A stretch of 64,000 bases of DNA from Marinobacter sp. F4218 (GTDB lineage Bacteria; Pseudomonadota; Gammaproteobacteria; Pseudomonadales; Oleiphilaceae): the NCBI RefSeq assembly GCF_019443085.1, contig NZ_JAHZIL010000003.1, positions 248,001-312,000 on the forward strand. The letters are read 5' to 3'. Under the pieces are notes generated by a model. It made no database searches and was not told where the DNA came from. It saw only the letters and a list, made by a program, of their open reading frames with translations. Below, piece after piece: positions 16,862 to 26,028 of this stretch. Position 1 is the stretch's first letter, and each line of letters starts with the position of its first letter. Position numbers and translations under genes: made by a program.

Positions 16862-18118
16862 ATGCAGGATCATACCAACGACCCGATCTGGAAACAGGCC
16901 ATCGCCGGTTCGCAAATGCTGCTGGTCGCCTTTGGCGCCCTGGTCCTCATGCCCCTGATCACCGGGCTGGACCCCAATGTCGCCCTGTTCACCGCAGGCC
17001 TCGGCACCATCATTTTTCACATCGTCACCGGGGGCCAGATCCCGATTTTCCTGGCCTCATCCTTCGCCTTCATCGCCCCGGTCATCGCCTCCAAGGGCAA
17101 ATTCGGCATGGAGGAAACTATGGGCGGCCTGATGGCGGCCGGTATTCTCTACATCCTGCTCAGCGGCCTGGTTCGCCTTCGCGGCACGGGTTTTGTCCGC
17201 GCCCTGCTGCCGCCCGTGGTGATTGGCCCGGTAATCATGACGATCGGCCTGGGCCTGGCCCCGGTCGCCGTGCACATGGCCTCGGGCCGCACCGGTGACG
17301 GAGCGACCCAGCTCATTCCCTACGACACGGCCATCTGGATTGCCATGATCTCACTGGCGGTGACCATCGTCATGTCGGTTTGGTCGCACGGCATTTTTCG
17401 CCTGATTCCGATTATGTTCGGGGTCATCACCGGGTACGTGCTGTCGGCCTTTGCCGGTATCGTCGACACCACCCCCGTTCAGGAAGCGGCGTGGTTCGCC
17501 ATGCCGAAATTCGTCGCACCCGAGTTCAGCTGGGGCGCCGTCCTGTTCATGATTCCGGTCGCCATCGCTCCGGCCATCGAGCACATTGGCGACGTCCTGG
17601 CCATCGGTAACGTCACCCGCAAGAACTACCTCGAAAAACCGGGCCTGCATCGCACCCTCTTGGGCGACGGCCTGGCAACCAGCTCGGCGGCTCTGCTCGG
17701 TGGCCCACCCAATACCACTTATTCGGAAGTCACCGGTGCGGTCATGCTAACCAAGAACTTCAATCCCCGGGTCATGTGGTGGGCTGCCGTCATCGCCATT
17801 GTGCTGGCGTTCGTCGGCAAGTTTGGCGCGGCGCTGCAGACCATTCCGGTTCCGGTCATGGGTGGCATCCTGTGCCTGCTGTTCGGCTCTATTGCCGTGG
17901 TCGGCCTCAACACCCTGATTCGTCATCAGGTCGACCTTTCCCAGTCGCGCAACCTGGTGATTGTGGGCGTCACCCTGGTCTTCGGTATCGGTGGCATGGT
18001 TCTGGGACACCTCGAAGGCATCGCCCTGTGTGCGGTGGCCGCCATTATCCTGAACCTGATCCTGCCAGGCAGTCGCGAGGCATGGGGCAAGGCAATTTAT
18101 GAGCACCAAACCGACTGA
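16862..18118 (+). CDS. uraA: Uracil permease (nucleobase:cation symporter 2 family)
   Basis: The 418-residue protein has about 14 hydrophobic segments and the NCS2 landmarks PAIEHIGDVLAIG (with the substrate-site glutamate) and LLGGPPNTTYSEVTGAV. It would bring in uracil with protons for upp, two bases upstream. AAGGA precedes the ATG. The last 20 bases overlap the next gene, so all three genes are likely one transcript. Confidence 0.95.
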   Translation: MQDHTNDPIWKQAIAGSQMLLVAFGALVLMPLITGLDPNVALFTAGLGTIIFHIVTGGQIPIFLASSFAFIAPVIASKGKFGMEETMGGLMAAGILYILLSGLVRLRGTGFVRALLPPVVIGPVIMTIGLGLAPVAVHMASGRTGDGATQLIPYDTAIWIAMISLAVTIVMSVWSHGIFRLIPIMFGVITGYVLSAFAGIVDTTPVQEAAWFAMPKFVAPEFSWGAVLFMIPVAIAPAIEHIGDVLAIGNVTRKNYLEKPGLHRTLLGDGLATSSAALLGGPPNTTYSEVTGAVMLTKNFNPRVMWWAAVIAIVLAFVGKFGAALQTIPVPVMGGILCLLFGSIAVVGLNTLIRHQVDLSQSRNLVIVGVTLVFGIGGMVLGHLEGIALCAVAAIILNLILPGSREAWGKAIYEHQTD

Positions 18119-18953
18119 CAGCTCGGGGATCAGCTTCACCGCCCTCTATACCGGTGCCGTCTGGCACCGGTATGGCCTTTCTGACGACGCCCTCGCCACC
18201 CAACAGGGCCGCTGGCTCTATCACCTGATGACGCCGTTCGAAGCGGCCAGCAAGGCCGCCATCGGCGGCAACATCCGGACCTTCCTGCTCCAGCGCCATC
18301 TGATCATTGATCATCTGATCGACGAGGCCATAAATCACCAGGGTATCGACCAGGTCCTGGAAATCGCCTGCGGCATGTCTCCCAGGGGCATCCGGCTGCG
18401 ACAGCGGCACCCGCGGCTTCACATGGTCGAAGCGGACCTGCCGGACATGGCCGGGCGTAAAGCGCTGCGCCTGCTCGCCACAGGCCGACTGGGGGACCAC
18501 CACCAGGTTACCCCGATCGACATTCTGGCCGAGCGTGGCGAGTACTGCCTTGAACAGGTCATCGATCGCGTCTTCGACAACACCAGACCCGTGATTATTG
18601 TCACCGAAGGGCTGACCAGCTATTTCTCCCTGGCAGTTATCAGCGACTTCTGGCGGCGCCTGGCCGCGGCGATGGCAAAGCGCCCCGGTTCGCTCTATCT
18701 TTCCGAGAGTTACTACCGCCCGAAACAGCCTCTTCTGGACGGCACCCTGCGAGCACTCGGGTCCGTTCTCGGCGCCGCCACACGGAGCCAAGTGTCATTC
18801 CATTTCCGGAATGACGACGAAGCACGACAGCACTTCCTTGCCTGCGGATTCCGCTCCACGAGGGTTCATGATCCGCGGGCGTGGTACGGGACACTACCGA
18901 TTCCGGAAAGCCGCGGGGAGCCGATGGTTCGGGTTATCGAAGCTCGCTCCTGA
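18099..18953 (+). CDS. SAM-dependent methyltransferase, leucine carboxyl methyltransferase (LCM/PPM) type
   Basis: The 284-residue protein has the LCM-type fold landmarks: an N-terminal region with YTGAVWHRYGLSD, the SAM-binding loop VLEIACGMSPRGI, and the acidic VEADLPDM after strand 2. VIIVTEGLTSYF follows in the middle. In eukaryotes this family methylates the PP2A C-terminus; bacterial members have unknown or secondary-metabolite substrates. The start overlaps uraA by 20 bases in another frame, which suggests coupling. No link to pyrimidine metabolism is obvious. The gene is convergent with flhB. Confidence 0.8.
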   Translation: MSTKPTDSSGISFTALYTGAVWHRYGLSDDALATQQGRWLYHLMTPFEAASKAAIGGNIRTFLLQRHLIIDHLIDEAINHQGIDQVLEIACGMSPRGIRLRQRHPRLHMVEADLPDMAGRKALRLLATGRLGDHHQVTPIDILAERGEYCLEQVIDRVFDNTRPVIIVTEGLTSYFSLAVISDFWRRLAAAMAKRPGSLYLSESYYRPKQPLLDGTLRALGSVLGAATRSQVSFHFRNDDEARQHFLACGFRSTRVHDPRAWYGTLPIPESRGEPMVRVIEARS

Positions 18954-19010
18954 ACTCGCTGACTGGCACGGCCCTCGCCCGAAACTCACAGGCCAGGGAA
19001 CGAAACCAAT

Positions 19011-20147
19011 CTAGATATCGCGCTTCAAGTCAGAAGGAATCGGAAGGTCAGGCATGCCGGGCTTTGGACCACGCCCCTTGCGGAACTGGCGGAGCTGGAA
19101 CACGTAGGCCAGCACCTGCGCGATGGCCATGTAGAGGCCGTCGGGGATCTCTTCACCAATATCGGTGTTGTGGTAGACCGCCCGGGCCAACGGTGGCGTG
19201 CGGAGGACTTCCACTTTGTGCTCCCGGGCGATTTCCATGATCTTGAAAGCAACTTCGTCCGCACCCTTGGCCACCACGACCGGCGCTGCCATGGCGCCCT
19301 GATCGTATTTCAACGCCACGGCATAGTGGGTCGGGTTGGTGATGACCACGTCCGCGGTAGGCACATCCTGCATCATGCGACGCTGGGCCATTTCGCGCTG
19401 CAGCTGGCGAATCCTGCCTTTGACTTCCGGCTTACCCTCGGTGTCCTTGAACTCGTCCTTGACCTCCTGCTTAGTCATTCGAAGCTTCTTCTGATGGTCG
19501 TAGATCTGGAAAGGCACATCGACCAGGGCAACGATGATGGTTGCGCAGGAAAGCAGGAAAAAGCTCCAGCCCAGCGTCCACAACACGTGTTCCATGGCTG
19601 GAACGGCAGGCTCTTCTGCAATGCTCAGAAGATCTTCGGTTCTCAGATCGAGGATCAGGACCGCAAGGGCCATCACCAGACTGACCTTGGCAATGGCCTT
19701 GACCAGCTCCACCAGCGAGCGCGCGGAGAACATCCGGCCGAGGCCCTTGATGGGGTCCATTCGGTTCAGCTTCGGCGTGATGGCCTTGCCACTGAACAGC
19801 AGGCCGCCAATGCCGATGGAGCCAAAGATAGCGGCTATCAACAACACGACCAGAATGGGAGACAGTGCCCATGCCGCTTCCTTGGCGGAAGCGATGAGCT
19901 GGATACTCATGTGGCGGGTGTCAAAGATCGCGGAGCGTTCGAGCACGAAACTGTCGCGCATGATCCCTTCGAGCGCAGCACCGAGACTGGTGCCAAACAT
20001 CAGCAGACCGCCGGCGCCCGCCATCAGCACCGCCATGGTCGCCAGTTCCCGGGAGCGGGCCGTCTGACCTTCCTCTTTGGCTTTCTCAAGCCTTCGGGGC
20101 GTGGCCTCTTCCGTTTTTTCCTGGCTGTTGTCGTTCTCTTCGGCCAT
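19011..20147 (-). CDS. flhB: Flagellar export switch protein FlhB
   Basis: The 378-residue protein has a charged N-terminus (EKTEEATPRRLEKAKEEGQ), four membrane helices and a cytoplasmic domain with the autocleavage motif NPTH at residues 271-274. The post-cleavage part is the same module as FhlB at the window start. FlhB switches the gate from rod/hook to filament export after a signal from FliK. It is the last gene of the fliL-flhB run, 25 bases after fliR. Confidence 0.97.
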   Translation of the reverse strand: MAEENDNSQEKTEEATPRRLEKAKEEGQTARSRELATMAVLMAGAGGLLMFGTSLGAALEGIMRDSFVLERSAIFDTRHMSIQLIASAKEAAWALSPILVVLLIAAIFGSIGIGGLLFSGKAITPKLNRMDPIKGLGRMFSARSLVELVKAIAKVSLVMALAVLILDLRTEDLLSIAEEPAVPAMEHVLWTLGWSFFLLSCATIIVALVDVPFQIYDHQKKLRMTKQEVKDEFKDTEGKPEVKGRIRQLQREMAQRRMMQDVPTADVVITNPTHYAVALKYDQGAMAAPVVVAKGADEVAFKIMEIAREHKVEVLRTPPLARAVYHNTDIGEEIPDGLYMAIAQVLAYVFQLRQFRKGRGPKPGMPDLPIPSDLKRDI

Positions 20148-20172
20148 GGCTCAGCGTCTTTGGTGTTAGTGC

Positions 20173-20958
20173 CTAGGGCTGGCCCTGCAGCTGTCTCATG
20201 AAATCGAACGTCTCCCGCGTGTACTGATCAAAGTGCGGCAGAAAGTTGGCGTGCAGGACCCATATGGCAAACAATCCAAAAATCAGGCCAATCGGGAAAC
20301 CCAGTGCGAAGATATTCATTTGAGGCGCAGCGCGGGTCGTCACACCAAAGGAGATAGTAACAATCAGCACGGCCGTCACCGCCGGCAACGCCAGCAGCAT
20401 GGCAGAGGCAAACATCCAGCTGATGCGGTGCGCCAGGTCCCAGATACCGCCCTGCCCCAAACCCTCCAGGCCAATGGGCAGGGTACGGAAGCTTTCGATA
20501 AAGACCTCAAACGCGGCAAGATGGCCGTTCATGGCCAGGAACAGCAGGGTAATCGTGATGGTGTAGATCTGGGACAGCACCGGCACGTTGACGCCATTGG
20601 CCGGATCTACCATGGACGCAAAGCCGAGACCCATCTGCATAGCGATCATCTGACCGGCGACGACGAAAAGTTGCCACAAGGCGGTGAGGGCAAAACCGAG
20701 CCCCACGCCGATCAGGATCTGCTGCAGGGTAATGACGACCGCATCGGCACTCAACGCTTCCACCTGCGGCACCGGCGGGATCATCGGAACGATCAGAATG
20801 GTCATCAGCAGCGCCAGCCCTAGGCGAACACGGGCGGGGACCAGCTGGGTCCCGAAGACGGGGATCACCATCAGGAAACTGGCAATCCGGAACAGGGGCC
20901 ACAGGTGCTGGCCTACCCACTGCCCCAGCAGATCTGCACTGAACTCCGCTGGTATCAT
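20173..20958 (-). CDS. fliR: Flagellar export gate protein FliR
   Basis: The 261-residue protein has six hydrophobic segments and the family regions FRIASFLMVIPVFGTQLVPARVR and PIGLIFGLFAIWV. With FliP and FliQ it forms the core channel of the export gate. Three bases separate it from fliQ. Standard length. Confidence 0.95.
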   Translation of the reverse strand: MIPAEFSADLLGQWVGQHLWPLFRIASFLMVIPVFGTQLVPARVRLGLALLMTILIVPMIPPVPQVEALSADAVVITLQQILIGVGLGFALTALWQLFVVAGQMIAMQMGLGFASMVDPANGVNVPVLSQIYTITITLLFLAMNGHLAAFEVFIESFRTLPIGLEGLGQGGIWDLAHRISWMFASAMLLALPAVTAVLIVTISFGVTTRAAPQMNIFALGFPIGLIFGLFAIWVLHANFLPHFDQYTRETFDFMRQLQGQP

Positions 20959-20961
20959 CCG

Positions 20962-21231
20962 TCAGCCGATCAGGTAGGGAATACTGGAAATCAGCCGGTT
21001 GGCGTGATCCAGCAGTTTGGTCAGCATCCACGGCCCCATGACGATGATGACAATCAGGGTCACCAGCAAGCGCGGCAGAAAACTGAGGGTCTGTTCGTTG
21101 ATCTGGGTTGCGGCCTGAAAGGTGCTGACCACCAGGCCGATAACCAGCCCCGGCCCGATGATCACCGACGACAGCAGCACGATCATCCAGAGTGCCTCGC
21201 GCAGAATATCGATGACGGTTTCCGGAGTCAT
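20962..21231 (-). CDS. fliQ: Flagellar export gate protein FliQ
   Basis: The 89-residue protein has two membrane helices, beginning MTPETVIDILREALWM, and the family core GLVVSTFQAATQINEQTLSFLPR. The ATG at 21231 with GGGGG upstream gives the usual length; a longer frame to 21285 adds 18 unrelated residues and would overlap fliP. It is a core component of the FliPQR channel. Confidence 0.95.
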   Translation of the reverse strand: MTPETVIDILREALWMIVLLSSVIIGPGLVIGLVVSTFQAATQINEQTLSFLPRLLVTLIVIIVMGPWMLTKLLDHANRLISSIPYLIG

Positions 21232-21239
21232 AACGCCCC

Positions 21240-22025
21240 CTATATTCCGTAACTGGCCGCCAGTGTCCCCATAATCAGGGCCCAACCGTCCACAAGGACA
21301 AACAGCATGATCTTGAACGGCAACGAGATGATAATCGGAGACAGCATCATCATACCCATCGCCATGAGGACGCTCGCCACCACCATGTCGATGATCAGGA
21401 ACGGGATAAACAGGATAAACCCGATCTGGAAGGCGGTCTTTAACTCACTCGTGACGAACGCTGGCATCAATACCCAAAAAGACACGTCATCCGGCGTCTG
21501 GTATTGCTCATCCGCCATCCGCATGAACAGGCCCAGGTCGCTTTCCCGGGTCTGTTCCAGCATGAACTTCTTGAACGGCTGGCTGGCCAGTTCGACGGCT
21601 TCAAGGGACGTTACTTCCTCCTGAAGGTACGGCTGCAGGCCCACCCGATTGGCCTCCTCAAGGACCGGCTTCATGATGAAAATGCTGAGGAACAGCGCCA
21701 GTCCCAGAAGGATCTGGTTTGACGGCGTGGCCTGCAATCCAAGTGCCTGCCGGAGAATGGCAAACACCACGATGATACGGGTGAATGACGTCATCATCAT
21801 CAGCATCGCCGGCAGGAACGTCAGCGCCGTCATCAGCGCCAGGATCTGCAGGGTTACCGAGTATTCCTGAACACCCTCCCCTTCACCGGGCTCAACGGTG
21901 AACGCAGGAATACCGGGAATGCCGCTGGCGCCGCCAGCGTCCTGCGCCAGGGACAAAGGCGCCCAGAGCATGCCGAGCAACAGGAGCAGAATCGGAAAGA
22001 ACCGGGTGGAAATGAGGGCAATCAT
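21240..22025 (-). CDS. fliP: Flagellar export gate protein FliP
   Basis: The 261-residue protein begins with a signal-peptide-like segment (residues 1-27, ending in APLSLAQ). Conserved FliP regions follow: [41 protein letters not shown] and the final [16 protein letters not shown]. Start 22025 is chosen because it begins at the signal sequence four bases after the fliO stop; an upstream ATG at 22067 would add 14 residues inside fliO. Confidence 0.95.
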   Translation of the reverse strand: MIALISTRFFPILLLLLGMLWAPLSLAQDAGGASGIPGIPAFTVEPGEGEGVQEYSVTLQILALMTALTFLPAMLMMMTSFTRIIVVFAILRQALGLQATPSNQILLGLALFLSIFIMKPVLEEANRVGLQPYLQEEVTSLEAVELASQPFKKFMLEQTRESDLGLFMRMADEQYQTPDDVSFWVLMPAFVTSELKTAFQIGFILFIPFLIIDMVVASVLMAMGMMMLSPIIISLPFKIMLFVLVDGWALIMGTLAASYGI

Positions 22026-22029
22026 GGGC

Positions 22030-22476
22030 TCAGTCGTTCCTTGTGGGCGAAGTCCAGGATTTGCCAATCATGCTCTGAAGCCGTCTGGCAAAGTCACCAG
22101 AAGGCGGATTACTGGCATCGACTACCGGCTCATCGAACACATGCAGCGTCCGTATCGCCGAGGGCGTGATTCCCAGCAGTATCTGTTGGCCGCCAACTTC
22201 GATCAACGCAAGACGCTCCCGGGCACCCAGCGCCATTACCGAGACCACCTTGATGGCGTTATTGTTCATCCCGGTCATGCCGTTCATCCGGCGAATGATC
22301 CAGGCACAGCCATAGATAATCGCGATCACGGCCAGCAGTCCGACACCGAGGCTAACCAGCGTGCCCATGGTATCCGGGGCCCGAACCGGTGCTGATTGCT
22401 CGGCCTTGACGGTCTCTTCCGCGAACACCGGGCTGGCAAGAAAAAGCACCGACAGCCCAACCAGCTTTGACCACAT
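22030..22476 (-). CDS. fliO: Flagellar biosynthesis protein FliO
   Basis: The 148-residue protein has a signal-like N-terminus, a membrane helix at about 42-62 ([23 protein letters not shown]) and a cytoplasmic domain with [25 protein letters not shown], the FliO signature. It helps assemble the FliP ring. One base separates it from fliN. Confidence 0.92.
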   Translation of the reverse strand: MWSKLVGLSVLFLASPVFAEETVKAEQSAPVRAPDTMGTLVSLGVGLLAVIAIIYGCAWIIRRMNGMTGMNNNAIKVVSVMALGARERLALIEVGGQQILLGITPSAIRTLHVFDEPVVDASNPPSGDFARRLQSMIGKSWTSPTRND

Positions 22477-22477
22477 G

Positions 22478-22972
22478 TTATTTCTGCAACCGTTTGATGC
22501 GTTCGCCCGGGCTGATCACGTCGGTCAGACGAATACCGAACTTTTCGTTCACCATGACGACCTCACCGTGGGCGATCAGGGTGCCGTTGACCAGGACATC
22601 CAGTGGCTCCCCGGCCAGCCGGTCGAGCTCGATGACCGAACCCTGGTTCAGTTGCAGCAGGTTACGGATCGGGATCTGGGTGTTCCCCACTTCCATCGAA
22701 ATCGTCACCGGAATATCCAGAATCACGTCCATATCCGGCGCGGGCCCGGAGCCCTGTGTAGGCTGACGTACGTGATCAAACTCCTCCATGGGCGCAGTCT
22801 GAACGTCGTCGTCCCGCCCCGTCTGGCCTGCCTCTGCCATGGCAGCCGCCCACTCATCCTCGGCGGAACCGCTGTCGTCGCCATCGCCCGACTCTTCCAT
22901 GGCCGCTTCCCATTCGGCCGCCAGCTTCTCGTCTTCGCTGAGCTGCTGCTCGTCTTTCTTGTCGTCAGCCAT
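22478..22972 (-). CDS. fliN: Flagellar motor switch protein FliN
   Basis: The 164-residue protein has an acidic, Asp/Glu/Ser-rich N-terminal half (about 1-85) and a C-terminal SpoA domain (MDVILDIPVTISMEVGNTQI to GIRLTDVISPGERI). With FliM and FliG it forms the C-ring that turns and switches direction, and it binds FliH for export. It overlaps the fliM end by 8 bases. The N-terminal extension is longer than in enteric bacteria. Confidence 0.96.
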   Translation of the reverse strand: MADDKKDEQQLSEDEKLAAEWEAAMEESGDGDDSGSAEDEWAAAMAEAGQTGRDDDVQTAPMEEFDHVRQPTQGSGPAPDMDVILDIPVTISMEVGNTQIPIRNLLQLNQGSVIELDRLAGEPLDVLVNGTLIAHGEVVMVNEKFGIRLTDVISPGERIKRLQK

Positions 22973-23963
22973 TGCGTCCCACCTTCAGTTGTTTCTTGAC
23001 CTTGGGCAGCGATGCCCTTTCATGAATTCGCAGTGCCAGTTTCCCGTCCCGGGTGCCCATGGTGGCCTTGTAGATCGGAATGCCGTTTGCGGTCACTGTC
23101 AGATACTCGGGGATTTCTACCGGAATAATGTCGCCGGCTTTCATCTTGGCGATGTCCCGCAAGGAGATCCGGCGCCGACAGACCGTGGTGTTCACCGGCA
23201 CGTCGACGTCCTTGATATCCTCCTGCAGGGCGTTCACCCAGCGCTCGTCGACGTCGTCGATGTCACTCTGGACACCGGCGTCGAGGACATCCCGGATGGG
23301 CTCGATCATGGAGTACGGCAAGGCAAAGTGCAGTTCACCGCCACCGCCATCAAGCTCGATGTGGAAGGTGCTCACCACCACGACTTCGCTCGGACTGACG
23401 ATGTTGGCCATGGCCGGGTTCACTTCCGAGCTGAGGTAATCGAATTCCACCTTCAGGACGGCATGCCAGGCCTCTTTCATGTCGTGGAAGACCTGGTTCA
23501 GAACCATCTGCACGATACGGGTTTCGGTCGGCGTGAATTCCCGGCCCTCAATCTTGGCGTGACGCCCTTCGCCGCCGAAAAAGTTGTCGACCAGCTTGAA
23601 CACCAGTTTGGCGTCGAGAACGAACAGGGAGGTGCCGCGCAGAGGGCGGACCTTACACAGATTGAGACTGGTGGGTACGTACAGGGTGTGGATGTACTCC
23701 CCGAACTTCATGATCTGCACGCCACCGGCGGAGACATCGGCGTTGCGACGCATCAGGTTGAACAGACTGATCCGGGTGTAACGGGCAAAGCGCTCGTTGA
23801 TCATCTCCAGAGTCGGCATCCGACCACGGACAATGCGATCCTGGCTGGCGAGGTCATAGGACTTTACGCCGGTGTCGTCCGTCTCTTCATAGGTATCGAT
23901 ATCGCCATCGTCCACCCCATGAAGGAGGGCATCGATTTCGTCCTGTGACAACAAGTCCTGCAT
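22965..23963 (-). CDS. fliM: Flagellar motor switch protein FliM
   Basis: The 332-residue protein begins with the CheY-P-binding peptide DLLSQDEIDALLHGV. A CheC-like middle domain (about 45-230) includes LRGTSLFVLDAKLVF, and a SpoA domain closes the protein. It is the switch component that receives CheY-P. AGGA lies before the ATG. It follows fliL by 38 bases. Confidence 0.97.
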   Translation of the reverse strand: MQDLLSQDEIDALLHGVDDGDIDTYEETDDTGVKSYDLASQDRIVRGRMPTLEMINERFARYTRISLFNLMRRNADVSAGGVQIMKFGEYIHTLYVPTSLNLCKVRPLRGTSLFVLDAKLVFKLVDNFFGGEGRHAKIEGREFTPTETRIVQMVLNQVFHDMKEAWHAVLKVEFDYLSSEVNPAMANIVSPSEVVVVSTFHIELDGGGGELHFALPYSMIEPIRDVLDAGVQSDIDDVDERWVNALQEDIKDVDVPVNTTVCRRRISLRDIAKMKAGDIIPVEIPEYLTVTANGIPIYKATMGTRDGKLALRIHERASLPKVKKQLKVGRNG

Positions 23964-24001
23964 AGTAGTCCTGCCCTGAAATGCCTTGCCCGCGACGGGT
24001 C

Positions 24002-24514
24002 CTATTGCACTACAAAATTTCTGAACAGCACCCGCTTGATGACGGGCTCGCCTTCCTGGTCCAGTACCTCGTTGACGGTCGTCAACATCTTGTCGGCCAG
24101 TCCTCGCCTTCCTTCCGGCGTCTGCAACCGATCAAACTCGCTATTCCCCAGCGCCATGACGAGTTGGCTGCGGATCAGCGGGAGATGCAACCGGGCCGCG
24201 GCGAGTGCCTGGGGATCCGTTGCCTCCATCGCCAGGTAAACCTGGGCATACCGCTGGCGCCCTTCCGCCTGCACCGTCGTGACCAACGCTTTGTCCAGCT
24301 CCAAATAAGTGCTGGGTTCAAAGCTTTCTTCTGCCATCTCATTGGCACCCTCGCCCCCGTCTGCCTCCATGCCAGGCAAACTGCCTCCAAGGAACCAGAG
24401 CGTACCCACAACGGAGAGGACGATCGCCAGAATGACGACCACCACCAGCATGATGATGAGCTTCAGCCTGCCTTTCTTGGTGGGAGCCACGTCGGGCGTA
24501 GTATTTTCAGCCAT
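24002..24514 (-). CDS. fliL: Flagellar basal body-associated protein FliL
   Basis: The 170-residue protein has one membrane helix near residues 16-36 (LIIMLVVVVILAIVLSVVG) and a periplasmic domain from about 60 ending RVLFRNFVVQ. FliL surrounds the stator and supports torque. It is the first gene of a run fliL-M-N-O-P-Q-R-flhB with its own sigma-54-type promoter upstream (24577-24593). Confidence 0.93.
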   Translation of the reverse strand: MAENTTPDVAPTKKGRLKLIIMLVVVVILAIVLSVVGTLWFLGGSLPGMEADGGEGANEMAEESFEPSTYLELDKALVTTVQAEGRQRYAQVYLAMEATDPQALAAARLHLPLIRSQLVMALGNSEFDRLQTPEGRRGLADKMLTTVNEVLDQEGEPVIKRVLFRNFVVQ

Positions 24515-24576
24515 AGTATCCGCTTTGCCAGAAATCCGTCAGTCGGAGCGTTTTTCCGTGACTTTCATTGGTTGGA

Positions 24577-24593
24577 TGCAAAGGGTGGGCCAG
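24577..24593 (-). promoter_or_regulatory. Sigma-54 promoter candidate for fliL-flhB run
   Basis: Minus strand CTGGCCCACCCTTTGCA has the -24 GG and -12 TTGC at the right spacing; five of seven -24 bases match. It is 63 bases before fliL. It overlaps a hairpin (24583-24604) that may terminate fliK transcripts. Confidence 0.6.
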
Positions 24594-24604
24594 AAGCCCC
24601 ACCC
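24583..24604 (-). terminator. GC-rich hairpin after fliK
   Basis: On the minus strand GGGTGGG, an eight-base loop and CCCACCC form a perfect seven-pair stem followed by TTTGC. The U-tract is short, so termination would be weak. The right arm is also the -24 region of the fliL promoter. Confidence 0.5.
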
Positions 24605-24717
24605 TTCCCGTTCAGAACCGCAGTTTAGCGTCGCACGGGAGGATGGGCAAAACAGTTTGGAGGGAAATTCTCGGACTGATAGCGGTTTACCAATGAAGCA
24701 TTACCCGGGCTGAACTC

Positions 24718-25914
24718 TCAGGCGAAAATGTCGACCTCACCCTTCCAACTGAGATCAAGGCTACCAGCCTGGACATCGGCTTCATCAACCTCCGACACCG
24801 CCTGATTACTGACATGGTTTCCCGGTTTACCGCCCTGATCCTCACCAGCCCCCTGTTCGCCTCCTCGCTGCTGGGGAGAATCCGAGACCTCAAACCGCGC
24901 GAGGTTCAGGCCCTGGTCCCCGAGCATGTCCCGAAGCCGGTGCGACTGCTGTTCCAACTGTTCGCGCACAACCGGATTGGTCGTGTGAACCGTAATGTTG
25001 GCCTGTTCGTTCTGGACCCGTACTTTGACTTCCATCGGACCCATATCCGGCGGAGTCAGGTGGATCTCGGCCACTGACATATTTCTTGCCGTCAGCCAGC
25101 TGAGCTTGCCCACCAGTTTGTCCCCCCATTCGGCATGGCCCACGGGGGTATCAATGGAAGTGGCGTAGCTTTTCAGCGGCACCGCTGTTTCTGCCGTCAA
25201 TTTGGCAGCACCGGCATTCGCCGCCTGCTGACCGGCGACTTCCAGAGCGGAGTGGAATCGGCCGGAGGCGACGAGGCTGGTCGGGTCAGCCGGTCGGCCA
25301 CTCTCAGAGCCCAGCGTCGCCGCTAACGCCTCGGACAATTGCAGCCCTGCGGTAATGCCTGGAGCCGCCTGCCCGGCTGGCCCGGCCTGGCCAGCCTTAC
25401 CCGCTATAACACCATTAAGGGGGCCGCCGGCAGGCATCAGGGGATTCAGCGCCTGAGGCACCCCATTGGTGTTGGAGGAAAGACCAGGAGCTGCCATTTC
25501 GGCCTGACCGGCAGCAGGAATCAGCAATGCCTGCAATTCAGAAAAAGTCAGTGGTGTGGAGGTCACGTCCATGTCAGAGACAGCCTCGGCCGACTCAGAC
25601 GTCTCCGCCTTGCCGGCAACGGCCTTCTCCGTTCGGGTGGGAGCCTCGGGCTTCGAATGAGGGGCTTGCTCAGAAGACGCGGTGGATTGCCGGTCTTTTC
25701 CAGCTTTGCCGGGTGCGCCGGCAGCATGTTTGTCACCGGCCCGGGCTTCGTCCCGGCGTTCGGTCTTCTGCCGATCCAACCGCTCCTGTTCAGCCCGCGA
25801 CACTGATTCGTACCGACTCTCGCCATTGGGTTCTCGTCCGGAACCGGGCCTGGTGGCGTTGGCGTCTTTTTGCATCCCGGGGGCGGGAGTCTGGGGAAGA
25901 ACCATCTGGGGCAT
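24718..25914 (-). CDS. fliK: Flagellar hook-length control protein FliK
   Basis: The 398-residue protein has a low-complexity N-terminal half rich in Ala, Gly, Glu and Lys. Its conserved C-terminal domain (about 265-365) carries MSVAEIHLTPPDMGPMEVKV and LEQQSHRLRDMLGDQGLNLA, a classic FliK signature. It measures the hook and triggers FlhB. Start at ATG 25914 has AAGAGG upstream, while the longer frame begins at a GTG (25947) without a site. It is preceded by its own sigma-54-type promoter. Confidence 0.92.
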   Translation of the reverse strand: MPQMVLPQTPAPGMQKDANATRPGSGREPNGESRYESVSRAEQERLDRQKTERRDEARAGDKHAAGAPGKAGKDRQSTASSEQAPHSKPEAPTRTEKAVAGKAETSESAEAVSDMDVTSTPLTFSELQALLIPAAGQAEMAAPGLSSNTNGVPQALNPLMPAGGPLNGVIAGKAGQAGPAGQAAPGITAGLQLSEALAATLGSESGRPADPTSLVASGRFHSALEVAGQQAANAGAAKLTAETAVPLKSYATSIDTPVGHAEWGDKLVGKLSWLTARNMSVAEIHLTPPDMGPMEVKVRVQNEQANITVHTTNPVVREQLEQQSHRLRDMLGDQGLNLARFEVSDSPQQRGGEQGAGEDQGGKPGNHVSNQAVSEVDEADVQAGSLDLSWKGEVDIFA

Positions 25915-25997
25915 GGCAACCTCTTGCCGCTTTTGTCTCGTGGACACCCGATCCTTGCCGGCCTGAGGCCGGTTGACGGGCGGTTTCCCGTTATTTG

Positions 25998-26014
25998 TGC
26001 AAAAGCGGTGCCAG
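25998..26014 (-). promoter_or_regulatory. Sigma-54 promoter candidate for fliK
   Basis: Minus strand CTGGCACCGCTTTTGCA matches the -24/-12 consensus almost fully (TGGCACC and TTGCA). It starts 84 bases before the fliK ATG and lies between hptB and fliK. A perfect CCGGCC/GGCCGG hairpin (25958-25972) lies in the predicted leader. Confidence 0.8.
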
Positions 26015-26028
26015 ACAGCTTTAGTGAA

